NCBI GenBank assembly: GCA_031841125.1
Contig: CM063112.1
Span: forward strand, 11,496,603 to 11,560,602
Direction of reading: 5' to 3'
DNA length: 64,000 nucleotides
From: Acanthococcus lagerstroemiae
Lineage: Eukaryota; Arthropoda; Insecta; Hemiptera; Eriococcidae
A program made the position numbers and the translations under genes. Within the stretch, counting starts at the first letter, position 1, and each line of letters opens with the position of its first letter. The notes under the pieces were generated by a model, which saw only the letters and a program-made list of their open reading frames with translations, was not told the DNA's origin and did not search any database. Below, piece by piece: positions 8,820 through 20,104 of the stretch.

Positions 8820-10735
8820 CGGTGGAGTTTTTTCTTGCTATATTCTTTCTGCTTCGCTCTCAGGCTTTGCCGTTCTGGAAGATGCCTAGTCTGTCCACTT
8901 ATATATTCAGAACCAAAGAGCGGGTTTTCGCCGAGATCGACGGCAGTGCGGCTGCGGCTTGCCAAAAAACGGCGCGGCGATAACACGGCACCAGTGGTGC
9001 GCCTGAATACCTCGAAACGCCTGCGCTGAGCCTGCAGTTGTGTGGTGTGGTCAGCGGGGACGGTCGAGCATCGGCACTTCGACACTCGTAATATACTTCG
9101 ATAATTATTGCGTAAGAAGCTTTCGCGACCCCCTCCCCTTCCATCGACTGGTTAAGCGAGCGTTTCTTCGTTCTTCCCTTCTGGCTTGTAATCGATGATG
9201 AATTCTTTCTGCACTGAAATGAAGAATATGAGAGAAAACACGGCGATACGCGTGCTGATACGCGTGTTACCTGGATCTGCCAGTATTTTTATCGCGGTTA
9301 AAATGTAGAGAAAGAGAGAGGGGAGGGGAATTCGCGGCTGCAGCTTCTCATGAACGAAGTAATCGAGTAAATGTGCGGAAGTGAGATAGAGACGCTGTAA
9401 AAATAGGAAGTCGAGTGTAATTTCGATAACCGAGAGTTAGGTCTAAAAACAGTAATAACGACTTCGATTTTAATTACCGCACCGTGCACTCTCCTCTCTC
9501 TCTCTCTCTCTCGTTTTCACAATAACAATGTCGATGGGTAAAATATACATACATGATTGTACTCTTTAAAGCAGGTATTCTGAAGCTTTCTTTCTTGCTC
9601 GTCCACTGGCACTGTCTGCATGTCTTTCACTCGCGGTCTCTGTCTTTTCTTTCTATCTGTCACTCTCTCTGTCTCTCCTCGGTTTTCCCACTCGGTCTTC
9701 CTCATTTTCTGGGTATGTTCGTGTGCTACGTCGACGCACGACGATTCCGTTATTCGAGGCGAACGCTCCTCGGAATTTCGCGGAAACACTGACGTGTACA
9801 CGTATTTCCATGTGTATGTGAAAAAAAAATAGCTATTGTCATCGACGAACGCGTATTTACGTATATTTATTTACATCGAGCAAACATGGCCGTGCATACG
9901 AAGGTACAGAACCGGCACGAACCTTCGTACAACACCGACGATACAGTTTTTTTGTTGTTTCTTTTCGATCCGGTTGGTATCTACATTCTCAGGGAAGTGA
10001 ATACAAACGTAACGTTTCATCGAGCCGATGATAACACCTCGAACCGAGACGGAAAAGACCAGGCCGACAGCCTAGAGTGTTTTTAATCGTTTATTTTCAT
10101 CTGTCGAGGAGTCGAGATAACAGGCAGCTTGGCTGTGTTGTTTGCCAAACCTGGGACTCGGGTTTTATTGTACCCGAGTAAAAATATTCCGAAATCTCTG
10201 CAGACTGTCGCCCGATTCCGGCCTTCGAAGCCGCACCACCTGTCCAAGGGTGCACTTTGATTCGCGCACACCGGAAACAGGTGCCCCATGCCGGTGGCAA
10301 AAGATGCGAGAAGCGATCGCCCCCGCTCTAGCCCCTCGGCGAGTCGCGTTGCCGGAAATGCTAGGCCGCGAACCGGCACGGCCGATCCGATAGCGCGCCA
10401 CGAAATCATTAACATTTTTTCTTTTTTTTTTTTTTTTCCTTTTCAACCGGAATATTATTCAAATTTTCATCGATTTTCTTTTCTTTCACGCGGCGAATAC
10501 CCATTTTTTTTGCGCTTTCTCTCTCTCACGCGCGCGAAAAGCTCTCTCGCGATTATCGATTCTGTAACGTCGTGCCCGCCCGCGCCCGCCGCGACTTTTC
10601 GCCGAAAACCGTTATGCACTTAGCAACGAGGAAGGAAGCGGCGAAAACGAACGCGTTAATTAAACGTCACCCGGGTGCGCGTCACGAACCGGCGAAATTG
10701 CGCCCACGTGATCGGATCGCCCAGTGATGAGGAGC
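8820..10735. promoter_or_regulatory. CpG-rich block, candidate promoter/5' region
   Basis: CpG dinucleotides are dense compared with neighbours, with GCGC, CGCG and TCGA-rich stretches, a CT microsatellite (~9490-9512) and pyrimidine tracts (10420-10445). Overlapping short frames on both strands at 10083-10623 look like by-products of GC content rather than proteins. It may be an unmethylated regulatory region or a 5' UTR exon. No TATA-Inr pair can be asserted. Confidence 0.35.
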
Positions 10736-10739
10736 CATA

Positions 10740-11140
10740 GAGAATGAATGTGACAGGATTGATGAAAATGCGTATAGGACTACAGTTACAGTACGTACAC
10801 CGTCTATAAAGACTAAGCCATTAGCATTTTAAGATACTCTTGGAACTGAGGAATGACAGCGTATTCGAGTCCGGGGGTAGGCATATAAGAAATGGTGGGA
10901 GGGGGTTACAGGCATCGGTGGAAATTTTTTGTGGGTAGGCGGGGAGGTAATATTTTCAGTAGTGTTGACCAACATTCATCGGCGTTGGTGGATTTTTTTG
11001 GGGGGAGGGGTGTAGTATGTTGTATCAAAGTGTCTAACAGTCATTTACGTAATTTATTTTCAGTCATGGTTATTTAAGGATTTAAGAATCAGCAAATTAT
11101 ACCTTGAAAGAGAAAACAAAGAATTTAGAATTGGAAAATT
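10740..11140. other. No gene seen
   Basis: A GT-rich stretch (10880-11020) with G runs. No terminus or coding motif recognised. Confidence 0.4.
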
Positions 11141-11149
11141 CTATTATAA

Positions 11150-11735
11150 TGACCATATACGAATGCATATTTTTATCTTTGGCGTATTGGTATAAGTTTC
11201 AAAAGATCTTCACGATTCACAGAATTCTGAGTCATGTGAGCAGCACTTCATCTTGCATATTTTGACATTTGCCGCTTATTTTGCAATTTTTCCCCCAAAA
11301 AGTTATTTTTTTAGTTATGAAAATGATGTCCGACTCCAAAAAAACTTGAGAAGACTTAATGGTTAATGAATCAGTAGAAAAACTTTTAGAAAAATTTGTT
11401 CTTTTGCACGTGAGATAACCTTTCTCTTGCCCGCATCACATTCATCAATCATCAAGAAATTACGAATAGGTGCATTATATCCTGGGTGCATCTTCTATTA
11501 AAAGAAGATTGGACTCTTAAGGAGATACTTTGCTAGATCATTTTAAAATATGATGAAAATTGTCTCAGTGTATCCAAGTTAATTTTTCCTTGGAAATGAT
11601 GTACCCCTATTGTATTTGCATATTTATGCATATTTTACAATTTTGGCGCGTATTTTCGACATATTATTTAGACTGAAATCAGTGCATAAAATATGCGCAT
11701 ATTTCGCTATTTTTTGTGCATAAAAACTGTAGCCC
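11150..11735 (-). mobile_element. Possible divergent copy of hAT family F
   Basis: Shares with the minus strand of the element at 42511-43086 the ordered landmarks of an ATTCTGAGT...ATGNGC segment and then many TGCATATTT / ATATGCGCAT motifs. The right end reads AAAACTGTAGCCCTG, which would be a CAGGGCTAC-type terminus on the other strand. The opposite end and target duplication are not identified. Confidence 0.35.
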
Positions 11736-11739
11736 TGAT

Positions 11740-12865
11740 GATGACGATAAATCGAAATATCAACTTACAAGACTCTTCGCATGTATGACATGCTCATGTG
11801 AGTCGTGTGAGACGTGATCATCATGCGCGCTTTAAGGTAGATGAGCTCAATATGGCCCTAATTTAAGGTCTTGGCTCTCCAGATTTTCACGTAAGTGATT
11901 TCATATTTTTCCTTTTTAAAAAAGTGGCTAGCTTGAAATTTTTCTATACTGCTCCACACGTTCCTCAGATCGTCTAATAAAAATACCTCTTTTTCAAAAC
12001 TTGATAAGGCCAGCACATCAAAGAAGGCTGGGCCTAGAACCTAATAAGACGCAACCTAATAGCTAATAAGCCTGACCTGAAATTCGGTAAATAAAAAGTT
12101 AAGCATGGTTCAAATAGAAATTTATGAGTAAGTTATAACTGAAATGATAATCAATTGATCTTACCAGGTTTGGCCTTATTAGGTTACGTAACACTATTTT
12201 TCGAGAGTATCTCATACCTGGGTTCCAAATTGCTCAAATTTCACTTTTTTGGCGTCGATCGTTAACCAACTACCACTACAACAACTATCCAATGTTTGAT
12301 TTATGGATAAATTCGGACTAACATAATGCTCATAAATTCTCCAAGTTACCCAAAAAACACATCGGAGCACTTTTTACGTTGTTGGAAAATCATCAACCGG
12401 CGTATTTCGCACCAGTGGACTAATATCTTGATAAACACAATTGGACAATGTTGCCATATCATGAAGGAACAACTTTGCTGTACGTTTTAATGCAGTCCAA
12501 AGCTGAGCAGTCAAGATCGGTACATTGGGCCTTATATTGGGGATTCGAGCCTTATTGGGCTCATCTACCTTATGAAATAAAATAAGTTTTGTCCCCATGA
12601 AAATGTAGTATTATAGACGAGGAAGTATATTTAGCCTTAGTTTATTATTTTAGCGCATTCATAGCAAATGGGGGGGGGGGTCATTTGTTTTCAGATTTCG
12701 ATTTTGTTAGACACTCTGTGTATGTGTATGACAAGTTAAGTGTATGATACGGTTCTACTAATTGACTAATTCGTTTACAAATTTTTTATAACTACAAGTA
12801 TAAATATAATTATTGGTCTTTGAATTGGGGGGGGGGTTGATAATCCCCCCCCCAGCGACGTCCAT
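11740..12865. other. No gene seen; AT-rich, G homopolymers
   Basis: Contains G runs near 12670 and 12827 and a C run at 12845. A weak dyad involving CCTAATAAG (around 12040) and CTTATTAGG (around 12175) is present. The minus-strand open frame near 12374-12598 has no recognisable motif. Confidence 0.4.
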
Positions 12866-12871
12866 GGAGTG

Positions 12872-13066
12872 GGTCGAGAGCACTCTCGAAATTAGGTCCG
12901 TATCGTCTATTTACATACTAAAAACCTGATCTCTGCGTCGGCTAGAAAAATAAACTTTATTGAGATTGCCTGCTCAGGTCTCAGGGTGGATTCTAAAGTC
13001 TGAGGGCATCGTAATAGTCAATTGACATGAGTGGATCGCAATACATCCTAAAAAGAGCTTGTTCTT
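12872..13066. repeat. Dispersed repeat B copy 1
   Basis: Aligns by eye with 16546-16742. Shared landmarks are an AGCACTC...GAATTAGGT start, ACATACTAAAAACCTGATCTC, CTCAGGTCTC and the terminal CCTAAAAAGAGCTTG. Its inner end (GATCGCAATACATCCT) parallels the CATCGCCATACGTCCC end of element A, so B may be a longer relative of A. Confidence 0.6.
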
Positions 13067-13290
13067 ATACTCCTTAGTCTCTTGACTAGTAGTTTGCGTC
13101 TCTCCACTTTTTTCTCTCCTGCGCTCATAACTCATTCTTTGCCTTCCTTTCCAGTTCTTTCCCTCAGCCATTCCCTCTAGCAATAATTACCATATCCCTG
13201 GATGTCTTATATTATGACCTATCATTTTAACTCTTCTCTTTATGATTATCACACTTTGAAGGGACACTATCCCGTACCTTTTCCTACAAT
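13060..13290 (-). mobile_element. RTE-type C-terminal fragment
   Basis: The minus strand reads RRVKMIGHNIRHPGIW, then after a stop or shift GMAEGKNWKGRQRMSYERR. This matches the GHxxRHP...EGKxxxGRxRMxY arrangement near the C-terminus of RTE-like ORFs. It is short, stop-interrupted and adjoins a plus-strand retrotransposon fragment of another clade. Confidence 0.6.
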
Positions 13291-14320
13291 TCACTACCAA
13301 CAATCCATACATCACCCCAATCCTGGTTGTTAAACCTTCCCCATGCAATTTTGAACTTATAGAATTCCCTAAAAAATCTACACCCCCCAAGTTTATCGGA
13401 CACAACTTTGCACGAAATTCTGGGCCACTTTCCTGACCGTATCCTATGCTTCACTGATGGTTCCCTATGCTTCACTGATGGTTCCCTATGCTTCACTGAT
13501 GGTTCAAAGTACAACCGACGCACCGCTTACGCCTACTCCATAGATAGTCTACTACTCTCCTTCCGACCTAAAAACACGGCTTCCATCTACACAGCCAAAC
13601 TCCATGCTATCCTACAATGCCTAGTCAAGATCTCATCGCCACCCACTATCTGGCCCTCTCAGATTCACTTTTCCTCCTTAAGGTCTATTTGTGATCGCCT
13701 TTCGACGCACGCTCTCGTCCAACGCATCCATCTCATTCTCCATCTCATTTCCTTCACTACCAAGAGAATTTCACTTATCTGGATCCCAAGTCATGTTGGT
13801 ATCCCAGGAAATGAAGCAGTTGATCAAGCAGCACAGCGAGCTACACTGCTCTTATATATCACTCGTCACCTCCCTATCTCAACAGATCTCACTTCCGCCA
13901 TTCGCCAGATAATTTTGCATAGGGGTTCAAAGAGTGGCGGCATCAAGCCTCTCGTCACAACAAGCTCGCAGAAATCAAGCTTGCATCTGTCCCCTGGTCA
14001 ACGTCCCAACGTTCCTCCCGCCGCGAAAAAGTTATCATCACCCGCCTAAGGATTGGACATACACGCCTCACATACGCATCTTCTCACTAACCTTTATCCC
14101 CTCAACTGCCCACATTGTGAAGATGAAGACCCTCTCACCGTGGACCACCTCTGCTCATGTCCCTCCCTCACCTGCCTTCGTAACTCTCACCACGTCCCCC
14201 ATAGTCGAATTTTGGCCCTCCCCAACTCCCGCAAGCACATAAACAACACCCTCACCTATCTTTCCGTTGCAGGATACCTCTGCGACATGAAGAAAGAGAA
14301 CAACATTTTCCGAGCCTATT
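13291..14320 (+). mobile_element. Non-LTR retrotransposon C-terminus with RNase H, broken
   Basis: The plus strand contains an RNase H domain: the first catalytic Asp in CFTDGS (three times, 13443-13505), then an AxLHAILQCL segment with the expected Glu position substituted by His/Ala, and the C-terminal WIPSHVGIPGNEAVDQ block (~13780-13826). After a frame change come RLRIGHTRLTY (~14043-14075) and, after a second change, CPHCEDEDPLTVDHLCSCP (~14107-14163), the Cys/His motif that ends I/R1-superclade ORFs. Two frameshifts and stops (14047 in frame 1, 13920 in frame 3) make it a pseudogene. Upstream reverse transcriptase is absent. Confidence 0.8.
13443..13505 (+). repeat. Three 21-bp tandem units over catalytic TDGS
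   Basis: The unit CCTATGCTTCACTGATGGTTC is present three times in phase, encoding LCFTDGS three times. The copies are identical, so the expansion is recent or conserved by slippage. Confidence 0.9.
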
Positions 14321-14663
14321 CGATAATGATTTTTTTTTTTTTTAAATCAGAATTTCTTTTTTCCTTCCTGTTCGCCTCAGTACTTCTCATTCCTGACCTT
14401 TCCTGTCCATTTCATTTTCAACATTCTCCGGTAACAGCACATTTTAAACGCTTCTATCCTTTTTCTTTCCTGTTTTTTTATTGTCCAAGTCTCACATCCG
14501 TACAATACTATACTTCAAGTGTACGTTTGAAGAAATCAGTCTTACTTTCAAATCTATATTTACCCTAAACATGTCCCCTTTTTCGGGGGGGGGGGGGACT
14601 CTTAGCTTGTTTTATTCTGTTCTTTATTTCTGTTTTACTTCTACCATCTTGCGTCATCAGACT

Positions 14664-14882
14664 CTTTTCTAATTTTTACTCTCAACCTAAGTCCTGGAAT
14701 CCGCCCTTTCGAACATTACCTCAGAGACGTCGGGGAGGCTTTAGGGCTGTCTTAGCCCTCTTCTCTTCTTGCCGAAAAACCGGCCTAGGTCGAAATGTAG
14801 TGAGTAGCTACGTGAGGTCAAACCCAGGACCTCCAAATTTCGAGACCAGAGTGCTGTCCGCTCGGCCAACCAGACCCTCAGA
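14664..14882 (-). mobile_element. tRNA-derived SINE copy 1
   Basis: The minus strand starts GGTCTGGTTGGCCGAGCGGA, with a pol III A box (TGGCCGAGCGG). A degraded B box follows (GGTTTGACCTC in place of GGTTCGAGCCC). Then comes the family body with CCGGTTTTTCGGC and CCCGACGTCTCTG, ending in an A-rich stretch near 14664. A 6-base GTCTGA lies outside both ends as a possible target duplication. It sits inside RTE-b. Confidence 0.8.
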
Positions 14883-15445
14883 CGACCTAAATGCTTAAAT
14901 TTATTTACCTTCTTTATTTTTTAACCTCCTATTTCTATATTTATTGGATTTTGTTCCCATCTACTGACTAGCATTACTTTTATTTTATTTTTATTCATCT
15001 TCATTTAATATTCTACTTTTAATCTCTCATCCAACTTTTTTAGTGTTTTCTTTAGTTCTTTCCATTATTGCAATGTCATCTGCAAACCTTATCATTCTAA
15101 CCGTCTCCCCTTGTATTATCAGGCCTTATTTCCTTTCATGCATTTCTCCAATTACTTTTTCTATAAATAGGTTGAATAGTACTGGTGACAAACAACAATC
15201 TTATCTCACTTCTTTTTGAATTTTCGCTTCTCTCACTTCATCTTCTATTTGTATTTGAATCTTTTGATCCGCATTATAAGTTCTATATTACTCTTCTTTC
15301 GTTATACTTCACTCCTATCTCCTTCAATATTTGAAACATTATTAAAAGCTTTTTCTAAATCTACAAATAATGCTACATTGTACCCAAAGTTTTTTTCAAT
15401 ATTTTTTCGAACAAAAGCCTCAAACATAAAATTGCTTCCCTAGTT

Positions 15446-15708
15446 TACAGACAAAACTTGACGTTAATTGGGGAAGGGGAGAGGGAGAGAAAAATTTACT
15501 GACAAATATTATTTGAAAACCAAAAATTCGCCGACAAAGTTTTTGTAAAATTGAAAGTTCGACGATTTTGAAATCGAAATATTTGTTAACTGAAAAAAAA
15601 GATAAACAAACAAAGGTTCTTAAAAAATGAAAAATTCGAAGAAATAGTTTCAAAATTAGCTGACTACCAAATTATTGGGGGGGGGGTACCCCCATAGTTT
15701 CGTCCCTG
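15446..15708. mobile_element. hAT-like insertion in RTE-b
   Basis: A non-RTE stretch ends TTTCGTCCCTG (a CAGGGACGAAA terminus on the other strand). It is flanked by CCCTAGTT (15438-15445) and CACTAGTT (15709-15716), a 7/8 match expected for an old hAT 8-bp duplication. It splits GFRKGG from EAFVRKNIEKNFG of the host reverse transcriptase. A G10 run lies at 15677. The left terminus is decayed. Confidence 0.6.
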
Positions 15709-16025
15709 CACTAGTTCTTCCTCCTTTTCTGAATCCAAACTGATCTTCTCCCACCCTTTCTTGTTTTCACTTTCTTCTTATTCGTCTTTTTAAATTTAAA
15801 CCTGCATTTCATTACTACTAAATTATGGTCTCTATCTACATCCACTTCTGGGTATGTCTTACAATCCGGTATTTGATTTTTATATCTTCTCTTCATAATA
15901 TTATCATGTATTTGATATCTTCTTTCATCTCCTGGGGTTTTCCGTGTGTATTTTCTTCTTCCATGATTTTTAAACAGAGTGTTTCCGATAACTAATTTAT
16001 ATTCTTCACAAAATTCTGTGGGCCT

Positions 16026-16545
16026 CGACCCTCTTTCATCATTTCGCTCTCCTTACCTATGCTCTCCGCATACCCCTTCTCCCCAAAGAGCCATACTATA
16101 GACGTAAAGAACTTGGATGCCACAGAAATCGAAGTAATTGAAGATTAAGCCCCGTGGAGCCTTAAGGATAGAGGAAAGGAGGAACGACGCCACAACCCGA
16201 AAACGTAGAAATTGAGGGAAATCGGAGTAACTGAGAAATAGTCCTCCATAGAGCGTGAATGGTTCCGGGGGGGGGGGATGAAATGAATTCAGCGACCCTT
16301 AAGACCTCTAATCGGAAAATTAAATAATTTTCAGGCTAAAATGGGAATGCTCCTCCATCAATTGAAACTCAAATTCCAAAAATCAATTTTCATTTTCATG
16401 AGAACTTCTCCTCCCTTGCAGCACGGGTTAACCTTTTTCACTTTGACTTAGACTTTGGAGAAAATTTGGAACTGATCGAAATTTTTTTTCACCAGGAGTA
16501 AACAAGGACCAGCTTATAGCGTGGACATATAAGAAATGATGGGGT
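16026..16545. other. No gene seen
   Basis: Unassigned sequence with a G9-10 run near 16267. No recognised motif. Confidence 0.4.
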
Positions 16546-16742
16546 GGGGGCAGCACTCCTGAGATTAGGTTTATATCATCTTTCTATATCCTAAAACCCT
16601 GGTCTCTGTTTCGGCTACAGAAAGAAACTCAAATAAGGTTGCCCCCTCAGGTCTCTGATACAGGATGGATTACAAGGTCTTGTGGTGCCGCAAGGTTCAA
16701 TTTGGCCTGCATCCATCGCCATACACCCTAAAAAGAGCTTGA
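16546..16742. repeat. Dispersed repeat B copy 2
   Basis: Partner of 12872-13066. This copy keeps TTTGGCCTGCATCCATCGCC then ATACACCCTAAAAAG, which is visibly similar to the TTGGCATGCGTGCATCGCCA end of element A. Confidence 0.6.
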
Positions 16743-17380
16743 AAAATACAAAATATTGCAGGAAAAGCCTGTTATTTTGAGATTCAGTAATAGGCAGATA
16801 GCTATCCTACAAAAACATATGCGAGGCACTCTGTGAAAAGGTATCATGTGTCGGAGGACTTGTTTCTGGTAGAATCTGATAGAGCACAAATATACCTGAA
16901 TTTCACAACAACAACAAAATTAAGTCTCTAGTTTCAGTACAAACTGAAATAAGAATAGCTCAAGTTTGAGAATGTGATATCTCGAGAAAAATGGGTTTAA
17001 AGTTCTAAGACAGAAAAATACACGAAAAATTAGATCGGCGTCTACTGCCCCAGAATGTCTAACAGTCTTATAAATCCTGAGTACTCTGATTTTAAAGGAG
17101 GTACTATAAACCTATAAAAGCACTCTCTTTTCGGTTTTGGTCTTATGAAAATAAGTAAAAACTTGCGAGAAAGAGAAAAAAAAAGATGAGGCGAGAGGAG
17201 GTAGTGAAACGTGAAACTATACGCCTGAATTGTTCATTTTGAAATATATAAAAATTGTTGCTAAAAGCACAGCTGTTGCTTCCAGATTTGTATAAAAGGT
17301 CCTGAAAAAGTCTTATATTTTTATATTTTAATTTTGATAGATAGATACCCTGTGCGAACAGGCTACAGAAACATTTCTTC
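16743..17380. other. No gene seen; AT-rich flank of tandem array
   Basis: Nothing recognised. The frame at 17143-17394 on the minus strand is an uninformative AT-rich ORF. Confidence 0.4.
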
Positions 17381-18546
17381 GCCTCGAGTGTCAATTAAGT
17401 TGTCGGACCTTAGAGGAGACTCAGAGCCTCAGAAGGTTGATGTAGCCTTATAGAAAATTTTCGAGAGGGACTAGAAATTCAAATTTTGGGGAACGTCTAG
17501 ATTCATTGGAAGAAAATAACCCTCTCATTGCAACCAAATTCTGTGTATGTAAGCAAGACAGCTCTTGGTAGCTAAATGGCAGTTCAGTCTTAGGGAACTA
17601 CACGGTTAGTTAGGAAATTGTTTGCCTCGAGTGTCTATAGGGTTATCAGAATTTAAAGAAGGCTGATAGATGCAGCCCCCCCCCTCTGAAAATATTCAAA
17701 ATGTACTAAACATTCAATTTTGGGAAGGGGCTAGATCGTTTTGAAGAAAATGGCCGGAAACAGACTCTATCATCTTGACCGTACAACCAAAGGCCTCGTA
17801 TGTAGTCAAGGCAATTTTTGACAGATAAATGGTAGTTCAGGCTCAGGGAACTAATACATAGATTAGTACAATATCTCTACATTTCGAATGGTCAGTTGGA
17901 TTTTCGAGCTTCGTAGGAGGCTGGAAGCTTCAACAGGTAAATATAGCTCCCTTGAGATTTTCACAATGGATTACAAATCTTTTGGCAGCTAAATGATACT
18001 TCATTTTTTGCAAACAGTTAGGTTAGTTGGGCACCTCATTGCCACGAAAGTTACTCGCGTTGTCGGACCTTCGAGAAAACTGGGGGTTTCAGGAGGTTGA
18101 TGTAGCCCTGCTGGAAATTTTCAAAATCTATTATAATATTAATATTGGAGAGAGGCTAGATCGATTGTTAGAAAGTTCCGGAAGTAGCCGCATTCCCGCC
18201 CCTGGGCATTACAGCCGGTCCAAATATGCAGACTGGATACCGTTTGGTAGCTAAATAGTAGTCCAGTCTCAAGGATCTAAGAAGTTAGTTCAAAATCTCT
18301 TCGCCCGGAGTGTGAAGTTGGTTGTTGAACGTCAGAGGAGGCTGGAGACCGCAGTAGGTATATGTAGCCCCAATAGAACTGTTCAAAGTGGACTGGGAAT
18401 TTAATTTTGTGGAAGGGCTACATCAACTGGAAGAAAATAACCCCCTCATTAAACAGAAGTCCACGTAAGTAGGCAAGACAGCCTTTCGCAGCTGAATAAC
18501 AGTTCAGTCTTACGGAACTACAAGGTTAGGAAATTCTTCGCCTCGG

Positions 18547-18725
18547 CAAGGCCGGTCCTGATTTGCCGTTGTGTGCAAATTTTTTGGCCGCACCCGAAGA
18601 TATACGTGGAGCAAATTTTGTCCCCATCTTATTTGTTTTTCATTTCTTTCCTAGATATTGACGCCCTCAAAATTTTGCTGCTCTGTGCTTAAGAACACTT
18701 TAGCACAATGGTAAATCTACCATTG
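18547..18725. mobile_element. hAT-like MITE inside the array
   Basis: A 179-bp insertion starts CAAGGCCGGTCCTGATTTGC and ends TAAATCTACCATTG. It is flanked by CGCCTCGG (18539-18546) and CGCCTCGA (18726-18733), a near-perfect 8-bp duplication of the array unit. Confidence 0.7.
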
Positions 18726-19104
18726 CGCCTCGAGTGTCAGTTGGATTAGAAGACTGGAGTCTTTAACTGATATATGCACCCCCCCCCCGGAAATGTTCAA
18801 AATTGACTAGAATATTAATACTAGGGGGCGGTTAGATCGATTGTAAGAAAATGACTGGAAATAGTCCCATCCCGGCCTCTGGACATTACGATCGGTCCAA
18901 ATATGTTGATAGGGCTTTTTTTTGGCAGCCAAAGAGCAATCCAGTCTCGAGGAAGTAATAAATTAGCTAGGAATCTCTTCGCCGCGATTGTGAAGTGGTT
19001 TACTGAACGTTAGAAGAGGCTGGTGGTCACCCCAGGTAGGTGTAGCCCCAACAGAAATGTTTAAAATAGACTAGAAATTCAATTTCGGGGTGGGATTAGT
19101 TCAT

Positions 19105-19214
19105 GTTTGGTGGGACGTATAGCAATGCACGCATGCTAAAGTGGCTCCCCAGACACCGCACTCCTGGCCCCGGAAACTACCATTTCGAGTATCGCATCAG
19201 TGACCAGAGGGACG
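19105..19214 (+). repeat. Element A copy 6, inside the array
   Basis: Forward copy starting TTTGGTGGGACGTATAGC and ending GTGACCAGAGGGACGCAG. It splits an array unit: TTAGTTCA before it and CTAGATCA after it are a 6/8 match to the same unit position, consistent with an old 8-bp target duplication. It establishes that A moved after the array formed. Numbering of A copies follows map order, with repeat B treated separately. Confidence 0.75.
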
Positions 19215-19812
19215 CAGGCTAGATCAACTGGAAGAAAATAATCTCCTCATTACAACCGAAGTCTACGTAAGTAAGCAAGACAGCCTTTGGCACCTGAATA
19301 GCAGTTCAATCTTAAGGAACTACGAGGTTAGTTAGGAAATTCTTCGCCTCGCGTGTCACTTGAGTTATTAGAGTTTGAAGACAGGAGTTTTTAACTGATG
19401 AATGCAGCCCCCCCTGAAAATGTTCAAGATGGATTAGAATATTAATACTGAGGAGAAGCTAGACCGATTGTAAGAAAGTGACCGGAGATAGCCCCATTAC
19501 CACCCCTGGACATCGATCCGAATGTATAAACAGGGCACCTTTTGGCAGCGAAGTAGTAGTCTGCTTTCCAGGAAGTAATAGGTTAGTCAGAAATTTCTTT
19601 ACCACGGGTGTCGTGTAGGTTGTCGAACATTAGAGAAGGCTGGAGGCTACAACAGGTGGTTGTGGTTCGATAGAAATGTTCAAAGTGGATTGGAAATCCA
19701 ACTTTGGGGAGGGGCTAGGTCAACTGGAAGAACCTAATCCCTTCATTACAATAGACGTCAATGTAAGTTGGCAAGACAGCTTCCCGCAGCTAGACGGCAG
19801 GTCAGTCGTAGG

Positions 19813-20104
19813 CAGGGACGTACTGATGGGGGCAACTTACCGCCCCCCCTTGTAGGAATTTTTCATTTAGCAATGGGGAAAATTTACCATCTCAGTCAGG
19901 GAGTTGAGAAAATCGAACAAGATGAAAGGGTTTTCTTCTTTTGCTTTGATACTTGGGAATTTTGAGTTGAGTCAGTTGGAAAAATCCAACAGGTCTTTTT
20001 TTTTTTTGCTGTGATACTTGGAAATTCTGAGTTGAATCAGTTGGGACTTTCACAATTTCCACCTAACCCCCCTCCCCCCATAAAAACTCTTCAGTACGTT
20101 CCTG
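19813..20104. mobile_element. hAT MITE D copy 1, intact ends
   Basis: Begins CAGGGACGTAC and ends GTACGTTCCTG, inverted ends with one mismatch, and is flanked by the perfect 8-bp duplication GTCGTAGG (19805-19812, 20105-20112). The interior repeats TGATACTTGG(G)AATTTTGAG twice. A relative lies at 61998-62194. There is no transposase, so it is non-autonomous. Confidence 0.88.

Larger units (their letters stand above)
14470..16025 (-). mobile_element. RTE-type retrotransposon with endonuclease end (RTE-b)
   Basis: Minus strand, 5' to 3': apurinic-type endonuclease C-terminus with EEYKLVIGNTLF (~16000), GRRKYTRKTPGDERR, RYKNQIPDCKTYPE and DVDRDHNLVVMKC (~15800, the SDH-type catalytic block reading RDH). 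Then come the reverse transcriptase blocks DQFGFRKGGRTS (~15715-15745), ALFVDLEKAFNNV (~15330-15380), VRMIRFADDIAI (~15075-15110), MTQDGRSKTEIKNRIKQAK (~14607-14662) and HLKYSIVRM (~14500). Wording matches the BovB/RTE style. Stops and shifts are frequent. A hAT-like element (15446-15708) and a SINE (14664-14882) interrupt it. Confidence 0.85.

Noticed and set aside
12000..12200. Dyad of CCTAATAAG and CTTATTAGG as a MITE
   Set aside because: Arms are short, offset and imperfect, and no target duplication flanks them.
14664..14882. True tRNA-Ser/Leu gene on the minus strand
   Set aside because: The tRNA-like head lacks a closing acceptor stem and continues into the shared SINE body.
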